Shown here: one piece after another, positions 6,804 to 14,100 of the stretch
Position numbering within the stretch: position 1 is the first letter of the stretch
Layout: every line of letters starts with the position of its first letter
NCBI GenBank assembly: GCA_003266105.1
Contig: MVAA01000056.1
Span: forward strand, 856 to 16,485
Reading direction: 5' to 3'
From: Methanosphaera sp. rholeuAM6
Lineage (GTDB): Archaea > Methanobacteriota > Methanobacteria > Methanobacteriales > Methanobacteriaceae
Length of the DNA stretch: 15,630 nt
Program-made: the position numbers and the translations under genes
The notes under the pieces: generated by a model
Told to the model about the DNA's origin: nothing
The model's input: the letters and a program-made list of their open reading frames with translations, nothing else
Database searches by the model: none

Positions 6804-7558
6804 AATCCGATGCTCCAGAATAGGATTAATATTATTACTAAAGTTAGAATGAAACCTATAAATATTCCTTGTATTTTTCCTGCATAATACCCTGAAGAGA
6901 ATTTTTCAATACTTCCAATTTCATTAATTTCTGCTTTCATTAAGCGAATTCTAGTTTCAATTTCCAATAAATTAATACTGGAAGAATCTACCGATGAATT
7001 GGTAACTTCCTGAATCTCTGATTGAACTTCTTCTTCATCTTCATCTTTTTCATTTAACTGAACAATCATTGCATCTTCTTCATAAGCTCCTGGATCGTTT
7101 TCCGTACATTCCCCTATTTTTTCGGTTATTTCATCAACATTCTCGTTGTTTATCATGCTAATTATTGTCAACTGTTTCTGAAATCTTTCAACGGCCTCAA
7201 TAGGTAAATTTTCTACAAAAGGTATTGCTCCGGGAGAACCTATTATTGATTTTGTTTCCGGATCTATCCCATTATCATATAATGCTTCAACTGTTTCACC
7301 TGTAATGTGCCCTTGTACCTCTGAACCACATACTATTAGAAATCTTAGGTTGGGATTTGATACAATATTTGTAACTAATTTTTCAATACCTAAATTTTCC
7401 GTATGTAACGGTCCTGCTATAGCAGCTCCTGCTTCAACCATTTCATCATTCATTTTGGAACCAAGGGTAACTACAGCTACACAAGATTCAGGATTACCAA
7501 CACTATAGTCCCCTGTTTCCAGAGGCCATCCTTCAACAATTTCCTTCTTTTTAACCAT
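6800..7558 (-). CDS. mtrA: MtrA, corrinoid-carrying subunit of methyltransferase
   Basis: MtrA binds the cobamide that accepts the methyl group from MtrH and hands it to coenzyme M; this second transfer is coupled to sodium export. The 252 residues comprise a corrinoid domain (about 1-165), an acidic and serine-rich linker (about 169-196), an amphipathic helix (about 197-220) and one C-terminal membrane helix (about 230-249). The corrinoid domain begins GWPLETGDYSVGNPESCVAVVTLGS and contains CGSEVQGHITG, in which His84 matches the axial cobalt ligand known as His84 in Methanothermobacter MtrA. GGGTGATT before the ATG sets the start. Spacing to mtrB is 15 bases, and mtrF overlaps its stop. Confidence 0.97.
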   Translation of the reverse strand: MVKKKEIVEGWPLETGDYSVGNPESCVAVVTLGSKMNDEMVEAGAAIAGPLHTENLGIEKLVTNIVSNPNLRFLIVCGSEVQGHITGETVEALYDNGIDPETKSIIGSPGAIPFVENLPIEAVERFQKQLTIISMINNENVDEITEKIGECTENDPGAYEEDAMIVQLNEKDEDEEEVQSEIQEVTNSSVDSSSINLLEIETRIRLMKAEINEIGSIEKFSSGYYAGKIQGIFIGFILTLVIILILFWSIGL

Positions 7559-7573
7559 GGAATCACCCTTTTT

Positions 7574-7879
7574 TTATACCAATAATATTATTATGAGTAA
7601 TGCTATTACCACGCCTAAAACTATGTTAGTTAATAGGCCCGCATTTTGATATACTCCTTCACGTCTAGGTTGAGACAACCTTGAAGTTGAATATGGACTA
7701 AATGAAGATTCTAAATCAGATATTGCTTCCTCCAATTTATCAATCTGCGACATGATTTCATCTGTAGGAAAAACATCACTTTTAACTAATTCATCAGATT
7801 TTTTGTGACCTATAATTCCCGTATTTACATCCATTACCAAATCATCATCTATTACTATTTGTGACATCTCCAAATCCAT
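7574..7879 (-). CDS. mtrB: MtrB, methyltransferase complex membrane subunit
   Basis: A 101-residue subunit of the Mtr complex with a short beta-rich N-terminal part (IVIDDDLVMDVNTGIIG, 8-24), a coiled-coil segment (about 42-60), a SQPRREG turn (69-75) and one C-terminal membrane helix (about 83-101). Family members have the same order and nearly the same length. The mtrC stop ends two bases before its ATG, and GGGGATGATTAA inside the mtrC tail is the ribosome binding site. A second ATG at codon 5 is possible but poorly spaced from a GGAG. It has no known catalytic residue. Confidence 0.93.
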   Translation of the reverse strand: MDLEMSQIVIDDDLVMDVNTGIIGHKKSDELVKSDVFPTDEIMSQIDKLEEAISDLESSFSPYSTSRLSQPRREGVYQNAGLLTNIVLGVVIALLIIILLV

Positions 7880-7881
7880 AT

Positions 7882-8667
7882 TTAATCATCCCCATCATGA
7901 GTTGGCCATAAACCATGTGTTTTAATCGATGCTGCCTGATGCCTTGTATATACAATATACTGTCTAAAGAATACAAACCAGCATATTAATGAAATCAATA
8001 AATAAACCATCCAGTATTCAGTATTCAAAATACTAACTATAGAAATTACAATTGACATTAAAAATGCATTTGCACATGATAATGATAATGTACGATATTG
8101 ATCCTCATTAGGTCCTAAACAGGAGTTATATGGATTTTGTATTCCCATTACGGATATGATAAGCAATAATAGAATAATACCATTTTCTATAACAGTTTCA
8201 TAAATAACTGCAGGGTAATATGTTTGTGCAATCAATGTTGATAATGATATCATTAACAGCATGGAAGCTACCGCTATTGAAACAAAGGACTTGGTTAAAA
8301 TCTCAACTTTAATATCAAATACATATTTGCAAATCCAAGAGGTTATTGCAGCAATGATTACTGCAAAGATTATGCTTAAAATTGGGAATATTAAAGGAAT
8401 ATCATAATGTAAGGATAACAGTAGTGCTGATATGTAACTTACTAAGCCTACTGCAGAGAGCATGTACACTATTGAAGGTATTCCCGTTCCTAAACTGTGT
8501 TCACCTATATGTCGCAAAGTATTTGTTCCAAATACTGTTGACAATACAGAAGCAAGCATAGCTAAAATTCCACCAATAACAGAAATATTACTTCCATAAA
8601 TACACAATGTACTTACTATTATGGAAACTAATGCAATTATCTGATTTGGAATTAAATCTTCAGCCAT
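7882..8667 (-). CDS. mtrC: MtrC, methyltransferase integral membrane subunit
   Basis: A polytopic membrane protein of 261 residues, one of the three large membrane subunits (C, D, E) that form the sodium path of Mtr. Hydrophobic segments run through most of the chain (about 8-25, 29-47, 63-85, 90-112 and several more), with the conserved-looking loop GTNTLRHIGEHSLGTGIPS (47-65) between the second and third. It starts at an ATG inside the last codons of mtrD (eight-base overlap) with GGGGGTTAATTA as ribosome binding site, so the two are translationally coupled. The exact residues that bind sodium cannot be named from this sequence. Confidence 0.95.
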   Translation of the reverse strand: MAEDLIPNQIIALVSIIVSTLCIYGSNISVIGGILAMLASVLSTVFGTNTLRHIGEHSLGTGIPSIVYMLSAVGLVSYISALLLSLHYDIPLIFPILSIIFAVIIAAITSWICKYVFDIKVEILTKSFVSIAVASMLLMISLSTLIAQTYYPAVIYETVIENGIILLLLIISVMGIQNPYNSCLGPNEDQYRTLSLSCANAFLMSIVISIVSILNTEYWMVYLLISLICWFVFFRQYIVYTRHQAASIKTHGLWPTHDGDD

Positions 8668-9367
8668 TAATTAACCCCCATATAATTAAAACATAAAATA
8701 ATGATAGAACCGCTGCAATTAACAGACAGGAAATTGTTCCAGGCAGTATTTTCTGTTTAAATTTTTCATCATGAAAACCCTGTATTGTTCCCCTAATATT
8801 GTATGATGCCATTACAGCAACAATGAAAAACAATAATAATGAAAATATGGTTGCTATGGTTCCATTTGTAATCATTGAATTGTGTAAATTGGTTGATAAT
8901 ATGGAATAAATTGATGTGAATGCAATACTTCCACCAATGCCTCCTAAAAATGAACCTATCAATCCACTGATGAAAGAAATGGTAGGAATTCCATGCCCCT
9001 TAGTTCCGGGACTCACATAATCTTCTTGTTCAAAACCTGTTATTGGATCTTTTTCAAAATTTGATGAAGAAGGAGGCACTCCCACACCATAAATATGAAC
9101 AAGATTGGAAAATAACATGGTAACTGATATCATTATCATAGATCCTACTGCTCCAGAAACTATCATAACATAATATGGCTGATCCAGCATCATTGCTGCT
9201 GAAAGTACTCCCGTAATTCCCATCCCCATTGTTATCATAGGAGCACCAGTTGGAATTCCTGCGGAGGTTGACAAAGCTGCAGGAGCACCACCTACAGGAA
9301 TAAAATGTACTCCAACCCCAATTAATGTTGCACCGATGATTAAACTAATCAATAATTCAAATAACAA
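8660..9367 (-). CDS. mtrD: MtrD, methyltransferase integral membrane subunit
   Basis: A 235-residue polytopic membrane subunit of Mtr. Signature stretches are VHFIPVGGAPAA (20-31), the cytoplasmic loop with EDYVSPGTKGHGIPT (115-129) and the glycine-rich FISGLIGSFLGGIGGS helix (132-147). Hydrophobic helices alternate with short loops to the end. The start is a TTG, the only one in frame that leaves the full N-terminal helix, and it is preceded by GATGGTGA at good spacing. mtrE ends 11 bases upstream; mtrC overlaps its end by eight bases. With MtrC and MtrE it forms the membrane part through which sodium moves. Confidence 0.95.
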   Translation of the reverse strand: MLFELLISLIIGATLIGVGVHFIPVGGAPAALSTSAGIPTGAPMITMGMGITGVLSAAMMLDQPYYVMIVSGAVGSMIMISVTMLFSNLVHIYGVGVPPSSSNFEKDPITGFEQEDYVSPGTKGHGIPTISFISGLIGSFLGGIGGSIAFTSIYSILSTNLHNSMITNGTIATIFSLLLFFIVAVMASYNIRGTIQGFHDEKFKQKILPGTISCLLIAAVLSLFYVLIIWGLING

Positions 9368-9378
9368 TTATTTCACCA

Positions 9379-10254
9379 TCATTTTTTTTCATATTTTCCA
9401 TATTTTAAACGAGCTTTTCGTTCAATAAGTGTGTTGAAAATTAGGAACGATAATACTATTATTAATCCTGCTATTAGACCACCAATTTTTCCAAATACCA
9501 GGTAAATCCAAAAGTTTAAAAAGATTATGATTGAGAAGCATAATCCTGTCATTGGTCCACCGAATTTTGAACAAAACTTTACCACATCAATTGAACTTCT
9601 GGATCCTAATGCGGATTTTGTTGCAATATTCCCATTTACTGAAACTGGTGTTCCAGAACCAAATTCATAATTTTGATATAATTTTTCTGCACCATAATGA
9701 ATATCGCCAACGGCTGAACCAATTGAACCTAATGTTATTCCCATCAACATAGTTACAACAGGCAATGTGATTGGAACTGCTGGATTCAATAGATATGTCA
9801 TAATATAAGATAATGTTGTAATGGAAAACAAAGTAATGAATGCAAAAGCTGCTATGACAGGCAAATGTTTCTTTAAAACATCAAGAAACAACGGTTGATT
9901 ATACAATGCCTGACTAGTTATACGGCCCATATACGAAGATGCTGACCATACTACCTGAATCATGGTCGCAACTAATGATGATAATAGCAACACCAATATT
10001 ACAGGATATTCTAAGGTAAATAAAACATAAGCTACCGTTCCTGAAATTGTTGCCATAGTTCCTACCAACAATGGTTCTCCTGAAATTGCACGATTAAACA
10101 GTTTATGCAAATTACCTATTTCTGGTGCTAACTGCACTTGAGAATTCGGATTACTGGTAGATGCAACATCAGATTCCAAATCCTCAAACATACCCGCAAT
10201 TATTGCAATTAATCCCATAAAAGCAACTAACATCATATTTAATAGTATATCCAT
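9379..10254 (-). CDS. mtrE: MtrE, methyltransferase integral membrane subunit
   Basis: MtrE is the first and largest membrane subunit encoded in the mtr cluster, 291 residues. It has about six hydrophobic helices, with an acidic N-terminal loop (FEDLESDVASTSNPNSQVQL, 23-42) after the first. The segment GSAVGDIHYGAE (179-190) carries Asp184, which lies next to the helix ends and is a candidate for the acidic residue implicated in sodium binding in the family; this link is from memory of published structures. The segment EFGSGTPVSVNGNIATKSAL is also family-typical. GGTG eight bases before the ATG sets the start, 12 bases after the mcrC stop, so mcrC and mtrE are in one operon. Confidence 0.96.
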   Translation of the reverse strand: MDILLNMMLVAFMGLIAIIAGMFEDLESDVASTSNPNSQVQLAPEIGNLHKLFNRAISGEPLLVGTMATISGTVAYVLFTLEYPVILVLLLSSLVATMIQVVWSASSYMGRITSQALYNQPLFLDVLKKHLPVIAAFAFITLFSITTLSYIMTYLLNPAVPITLPVVTMLMGITLGSIGSAVGDIHYGAEKLYQNYEFGSGTPVSVNGNIATKSALGSRSSIDVVKFCSKFGGPMTGLCFSIIIFLNFWIYLVFGKIGGLIAGLIIVLSFLIFNTLIERKARLKYGKYEKK

Positions 10255-10266
10255 AGAATAACACCA

Positions 10267-10866
10267 TTATCCGTATTTTTGAATAGTTTGTTCAACTTTG
10301 TCTATGATTTCGTCCAGTTTGTTTTGAGTACAAGTTTCTCCACGAATTACATCAGTAATTAATTCTACTATTGTACCGCGGGTTTCGGGTTTTTCTGGCA
10401 TTACAGCCACGGTTTTGACACCGATACGTGCAAAATCTTCATAATCAACAGGATATTGTGCGATAATGATAACCGGTTTGTTAATATTTTTTAACACGTG
10501 TCTGGCTTTATATATGATGTGATTTTTTACTCCACCAAAGTGTATTAAAACCACTTTATGTCTGTTCATCTGGGAAATTTCCTTAGGGGTAACACCGAAC
10601 AATCCTTGACCCCCACCAGAAGGCGTGTCTTTAGGAACTCCAGAACCTGCATTTAAAACCAATGTACTTGTTTGAATGTTTGCTTCCCTTAATGCAAAAG
10701 TAATTTCACATACCGGTTTCGTAATGTGTCTACGACCGGGAGACATAGCAACAGCCAACAGATCATCCCCACACTGAGCATAAGTTCCTCTTTGAGCTAT
10801 TCCTCCACCTTCACCTATTCCTCTGGTTTCCCTACAATCTACTATGTGAGTACTTTTTCCTATCAT
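10267..10866 (-). CDS. mcrC: McrC, methyl-coenzyme M reductase operon protein C
   Basis: McrC is not a subunit of methyl-coenzyme M reductase; it belongs to the ATP-dependent complex that reduces F430 nickel to its active state, together with Mmp7, Mmp17, Mmp3 and AtwA. The 199-residue protein begins MIGKSTHIVDCRETRGIGEG, the family N-terminus, with Cys11, Cys32 and Cys53 as candidate cluster ligands, followed by NAGSGVPKDTPSGGGQGLFG. A GTG start at 10875 would add three residues (Met-Trp-Leu) and is better spaced from AAGGTAGT; the ATG at 10866 is chosen because homologues start with MIGK. mtrE follows after 12 bases. The usual neighbours mcrB, mcrD, mcrG and mcrA are absent: upstream of it lies divergent mmp10. 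Confidence 0.93.
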   Translation of the reverse strand: MIGKSTHIVDCRETRGIGEGGGIAQRGTYAQCGDDLLAVAMSPGRRHITKPVCEITFALREANIQTSTLVLNAGSGVPKDTPSGGGQGLFGVTPKEISQMNRHKVVLIHFGGVKNHIIYKARHVLKNINKPVIIIAQYPVDYEDFARIGVKTVAVMPEKPETRGTIVELITDVIRGETCTQNKLDEIIDKVEQTIQKYG

Positions 10867-10933
10867 CAACCACACTACCTTAAAATTATTAATGTCTTAT
10901 AATCATTAGTAATTATTTATCTGATTTTCTTCA

Positions 10934-10947
10934 GTTATATTTTTTTT
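10934..10947 (-). promoter_or_regulatory. TATA-type promoter of the mcrC-mtr operon
   Basis: The minus strand reads AAAAAAAATATAAC, a good BRE/TATA-like block. About 25 bases on, near 10912, transcription would start, leaving a leader of some 40-50 bases before mcrC with an AAGGTAGT ribosome binding site. It would drive the whole ten-gene unit. Confidence 0.55.
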
Positions 10948-10985
10948 CTATTTTATTGCATTTTTCATAATTTTTCGATACCATT

Positions 10986-10997
10986 AAAAAATATAAC
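10986..10997 (+). promoter_or_regulatory. TATA-type promoter of mmp10
   Basis: AAAAAATATAAC on the plus strand is identical to the core of the mcrC promoter on the other strand. Its distance to the mmp10 ATG at 11014 is only about 20-25 bases, so transcription should start at or very near the ATG. Confidence 0.55.
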
Positions 10998-11013
10998 ATA
11001 GAAATAATTACTT

Positions 11014-12255
11014 ATGCAAATCATGGCTGATGTAGGTGGGATACCTGGAAAAAATTGTAGAGGTTTTTGCAAGTACTGTTACTTTAAAAATGTTAAAGAA
11101 CGAAAAATTCTTGGCTGTAAAAACTGTCCACCAGGACATGTCGGATGTCCTCATTGTACAACCGATACAAACATGACACGGGATTATTTCCCGGCATATC
11201 ATGTGCTTTCAACACTACAGACTAATGTTTTCCAAAGAGAAATTCCACAAAACACAATGGTAAATATTACGGGAGACGGAGATGTCAGTTGTTATCCTGA
11301 TCTTTTAGACCTGACCAAAGGAATAAATGACATTGGTTTGCCAATTCATTTAGGATATACTAGTGGAAAGGGTATTGATGATGCCGGCATTGTTGATAAA
11401 TTAATTAATAATGGCGTCATAGAAACTACTTACACAGCTTTTTCGACCGATCCAAAACTAAGAAGAGAATGGATGAACGATCCCACACCAGAAGCCTCCG
11501 TAGAAGCATTGAAAAGATTTTGTGAATCTTGTGATGTGCATGCAGCATCCATAATTATTCCCGGAGTAAATGATGGTGAAGAATTGGCAAGAACCTGTGA
11601 AAATCTGGAAACATGGGGTGCTAAAGCCCTTATTTTAATGAGATTTGCCAATAACAGAAATCAGGGATTGATATTGAATGATGATCCGATAATTCCAGGT
11701 ATTGAACAACAACCCCTAGATGAATTTGAACAGTTGGTAATTGATACTTCAAAAGAGTTCAATTTACGAGTAACTGGGACTCCAGTATGTGATCCAGAGA
11801 CAGATAGTCCTTATGCATTATCAAAGGATAAAAACAAAGAATACTTAGAAATATTAACCCCAGTCAAAGCAGAAGCAACCATTATTACAAGCAAGATATC
11901 TGCAAAGTATATAAGAAAAATATTTGAAAACTTGGGTGTATCAGACCACATTAATGTTATTCCAACAGAACAGGAAATAGCATGTTTAATAACCGAACAG
12001 GACTTAAGGGAAATTGATTTGGAAGAAGTGAAAGATAGTGTTATAATTCCCGGAAGATGTTTTGTACATGATATGGTTGCAGAGGAAATATTCAGACGAG
12101 ATGGAAAATTCCGTTTAATTAAGAGAGGTCCTGACTTATTGACTGCTGATGGAGAAATGAGTGGAACATTAACTAAAAATGATGTTTTAAAACAGGAATT
12201 ATATGCATTTGAAGATTTAATTGAATTAATAAATTACATTGGTGTGAAATTCTAG
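11014..12255 (+). CDS. mmp10: Mmp10, B12-dependent radical SAM McrA-arginine methyltransferase
   Basis: Mmp10 methylates a specific arginine of McrA to 5-C-(S)-methylarginine, near the MCR active site. It is a cobalamin-dependent radical SAM enzyme. The 413-residue protein starts MQIMADVGGIPGKNCRGFC, with the radical SAM cluster motif CxxxCxxC at Cys15, Cys19 and Cys22, followed by a second four-cysteine group (Cys35, Cys38, Cys45, Cys48) that in the solved homologue holds a separate metal. Family-typical VNITGDGDVSCYPDLL and HLGYTSGKGIDD follow. The C-terminal part is the marker-10 specific domain. No Shine-Dalgarno sequence precedes the ATG, and the promoter spacing suggests a leaderless mRNA. 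taw2 follows after ten bases. Divergence from mcrC links it to MCR maturation. Confidence 0.93.
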   Translation: MQIMADVGGIPGKNCRGFCKYCYFKNVKERKILGCKNCPPGHVGCPHCTTDTNMTRDYFPAYHVLSTLQTNVFQREIPQNTMVNITGDGDVSCYPDLLDLTKGINDIGLPIHLGYTSGKGIDDAGIVDKLINNGVIETTYTAFSTDPKLRREWMNDPTPEASVEALKRFCESCDVHAASIIIPGVNDGEELARTCENLETWGAKALILMRFANNRNQGLILNDDPIIPGIEQQPLDEFEQLVIDTSKEFNLRVTGTPVCDPETDSPYALSKDKNKEYLEILTPVKAEATIITSKISAKYIRKIFENLGVSDHINVIPTEQEIACLITEQDLREIDLEEVKDSVIIPGRCFVHDMVAEEIFRRDGKFRLIKRGPDLLTADGEMSGTLTKNDVLKQELYAFEDLIELINYIGVKF

Positions 12256-12265
12256 GAGTTTATAT

Positions 12266-12997
12266 ATGAAAGGAAAACTGATTGGAGACATACTGGTTGT
12301 CAAAAAAGAGCCAGATAATTTAGAAGAAATAATAAAACTTCCTTACATAAATAAAGTTGTAAAACTAGGTAAAATACGTGGCCAAAAAAGGGAACCGGAA
12401 GTAGAAATGATTTACGGTGAAGGAACAGAAACAATACATAAAGAAAATTACTGTAAATATAAATTTGACGTTGCTAAAATAATGTGGTCTAAAGGGAATA
12501 CTGGTGAAAGACTTCGTATGAGCAGAATACCTCAAAGTTCCGAGACAATAATAGACATGTTTGCTGGAATCGGCTATTTTACCATCCCAATGGCTGTTCA
12601 TTCCAAACCCAAAAAGATATATGCCATTGAGATTAATCCCATAAGCTACACTTACTTATGTGAAAATGTGAAGTTAAACAAAGTTGAAGATATTGTAGAA
12701 CCTATTTTTGGTGATTGTGCTTTACAAGACTTTGACCACATTGCCGACAGAATTATGATGGGTTATATTGGTGGTACCCACCATTACCTTGACAGTGCCA
12801 TGCAATATCTGAAAGAAGGTGGAATTATTCATTACCATGAATCCACTCCTGAGGCCATTTTGTTTGAAAGGCCTATTCAAAGAGTTGAAGATGCTGCAAA
12901 AAAAGTTAATAGAAGCATTGAAGTTTTAAATAAACGTAGCATTAAAAAATATTCCCCTGGTGTCCACCATACAGTTGTTGACATAAAGGTTAATTAA
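12266..12997 (+). CDS. taw2: Taw2-like tRNA-Phe wybutosine aminocarboxypropyltransferase
   Basis: Taw2 transfers the 3-amino-3-carboxypropyl group of S-adenosylmethionine to 4-demethylwyosine at position 37 of tRNA-Phe, a step in archaeal wybutosine synthesis. The 243 residues show a class I SAM fold: motif I IIDMFAGIGYFT (95-106), acidic residue Glu122 in YAIEINPIS, and DRIMMGYIGGTHHYL (161-175). The MGY in place of the NLP found in the related methyltransferase Trm5 points to Taw2 rather than Trm5. GGAG lies before the ATG, and mmp10 ends ten bases upstream, so it is in the mmp10 transcript. Its stop overlaps the stop of the opposing cofG. Confidence 0.88.
   Translation: MKGKLIGDILVVKKEPDNLEEIIKLPYINKVVKLGKIRGQKREPEVEMIYGEGTETIHKENYCKYKFDVAKIMWSKGNTGERLRMSRIPQSSETIIDMFAGIGYFTIPMAVHSKPKKIYAIEINPISYTYLCENVKLNKVEDIVEPIFGDCALQDFDHIADRIMMGYIGGTHHYLDSAMQYLKEGGIIHYHESTPEAILFERPIQRVEDAAKKVNRSIEVLNKRSIKKYSPGVHHTVVDIKVN
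12944..12949 (-). terminator. Possible cofG terminator inside the taw2 3' end
   Basis: The minus strand has a T6 run about 40 bases past the cofG stop, within the last codons of taw2. There is no space between the two genes for any other terminator. Confidence 0.3.
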
Positions 12998-14078
12998 TTT
13001 CTTTTTGAAGCTTAATTGCTTTTTCATAAACTTTTTCTTTTAAGTATTTTTCATTAATATACTTTTCATAAACAGGAAGTCTTTCTTTCAATGAATAATT
13101 AATTGTTTTTAAGTTTTTTTCAAGTTCATTTACAGTTGGCCATTTATTATCCGGATTAACATAATCTTTTGTTAATGGAGATATACCTCCAACATCGTCA
13201 GCCCCACATAAAACAAATAAAGACATTAAGTTTCTGTTTAAATTAGGTGGAATTTGTATACTTACGTCCGGAAACATTCTTGAAGCAAGAATGGTTAATT
13301 TTAATAGTTCAATTACTGAAGGTTCCGGATAATCATTCATGGGAATATTTGGTTTAGGTTTGAAATTTTGAATAATAATCTCCTGAATATGACCGTATTT
13401 ATCATGTAAATCTCTAAGAGTAAACAATGATTCAATATGATCATCCACAGTTTCTCCTATGCCAATAAGCAAACCTGTTGTAAATGGTATATTTTCCTGT
13501 CCCGCATTCTTTATGAATTTTATTCTTTTTTCAGGATTTTTTCCGGGACTGTCCTTGTGAGCTATCGTTTTCAGAAGTTTTTTGTTTGTTGTTTCCAACA
13601 TTAATCCCATTGATGCGTTTACTTCAGATAATTTGCGCAACTCATCACGTTCAATAATACCCATATTTGTATGAGGTAGCATCTCATAATTTTGTAAAAT
13701 ATTTTCTGACAGGAAATAAACATAGTCCACCATTGATTCAAACCCAAACTCTTCCAACTTATTTAGAACCTGTTCATTTTTATCAGCAGATTCTCCAAAG
13801 GCGAATAAAGCTTCTGTACAATTAAAATCTTTTGCCTGTTTAATCATATTGAAAACTTTATTTTTATCCATTACAAGATATTGCACATCATTTATATCCT
13901 GTTTAAAAGTACAATATCCACAGTTATTTTGACAAATATGCGTAATCGGTAAAAAAATGTTTTTAGAATAAGTTATTATATTGGAAGACCTATGATAATT
14001 AATTTCTTTTATTAAATCAAGAGAGGTGTTTAAATCAGAAACTAATATCATTTTTGCTTCATTTTTCGATATTGTCAT
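12990..14078 (-). CDS. cofG: CofG, F420 chromophore synthase subunit
   Basis: CofG is the radical SAM subunit that, with CofH, joins 5-amino-6-ribitylamino-uracil to tyrosine to form 7,8-didemethyl-8-hydroxy-5-deazariboflavin, the chromophore of coenzyme F420. The 362-residue protein has the cluster motif CQNNCGYC (Cys49, Cys53, Cys56), then FGESADKNEQVL, ENILQNYEMLPHTNMGI, GLLIGIGETVDDHIESL and the CofG segments IQNFKPKPNIPM and GGISPLTKDYVNP. GTGATTAA precedes the ATG at close spacing. It follows the DUF2120-like gene by about 22 bases. cofH is not in the window, which is usual since the two are often unlinked. Confidence 0.95.
   Translation of the reverse strand: MTISKNEAKMILVSDLNTSLDLIKEINYHRSSNIITYSKNIFLPITHICQNNCGYCTFKQDINDVQYLVMDKNKVFNMIKQAKDFNCTEALFAFGESADKNEQVLNKLEEFGFESMVDYVYFLSENILQNYEMLPHTNMGIIERDELRKLSEVNASMGLMLETTNKKLLKTIAHKDSPGKNPEKRIKFIKNAGQENIPFTTGLLIGIGETVDDHIESLFTLRDLHDKYGHIQEIIIQNFKPKPNIPMNDYPEPSVIELLKLTILASRMFPDVSIQIPPNLNRNLMSLFVLCGADDVGGISPLTKDYVNPDNKWPTVNELEKNLKTINYSLKERLPVYEKYINEKYLKEKVYEKAIKLQKEIN
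12998..13053 (+). terminator. T-rich termination zone of taw2 inside cofG
   Basis: Directly after the taw2 stop the plus strand is rich in T-runs (TTTCTTTTTG at 12998-13007, CTTTTTC at 13019-13025, CTTTTTCTTTT at 13030-13040 and more). These lie in the lysine-rich C-terminal codons of cofG and would end the mmp10-taw2 transcript. Confidence 0.45.
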
Positions 14079-14100
14079 TTTTAATCACAAAAAATAGTGG

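Noticed and set aside
12266..12997. Trm5-type tRNA (guanine37-N1) methyltransferase
   Set aside because: The fold is shared, but the MGYIGGTHHYL segment and short N-terminus fit Taw2; Trm5 would have an NLP-type motif there.
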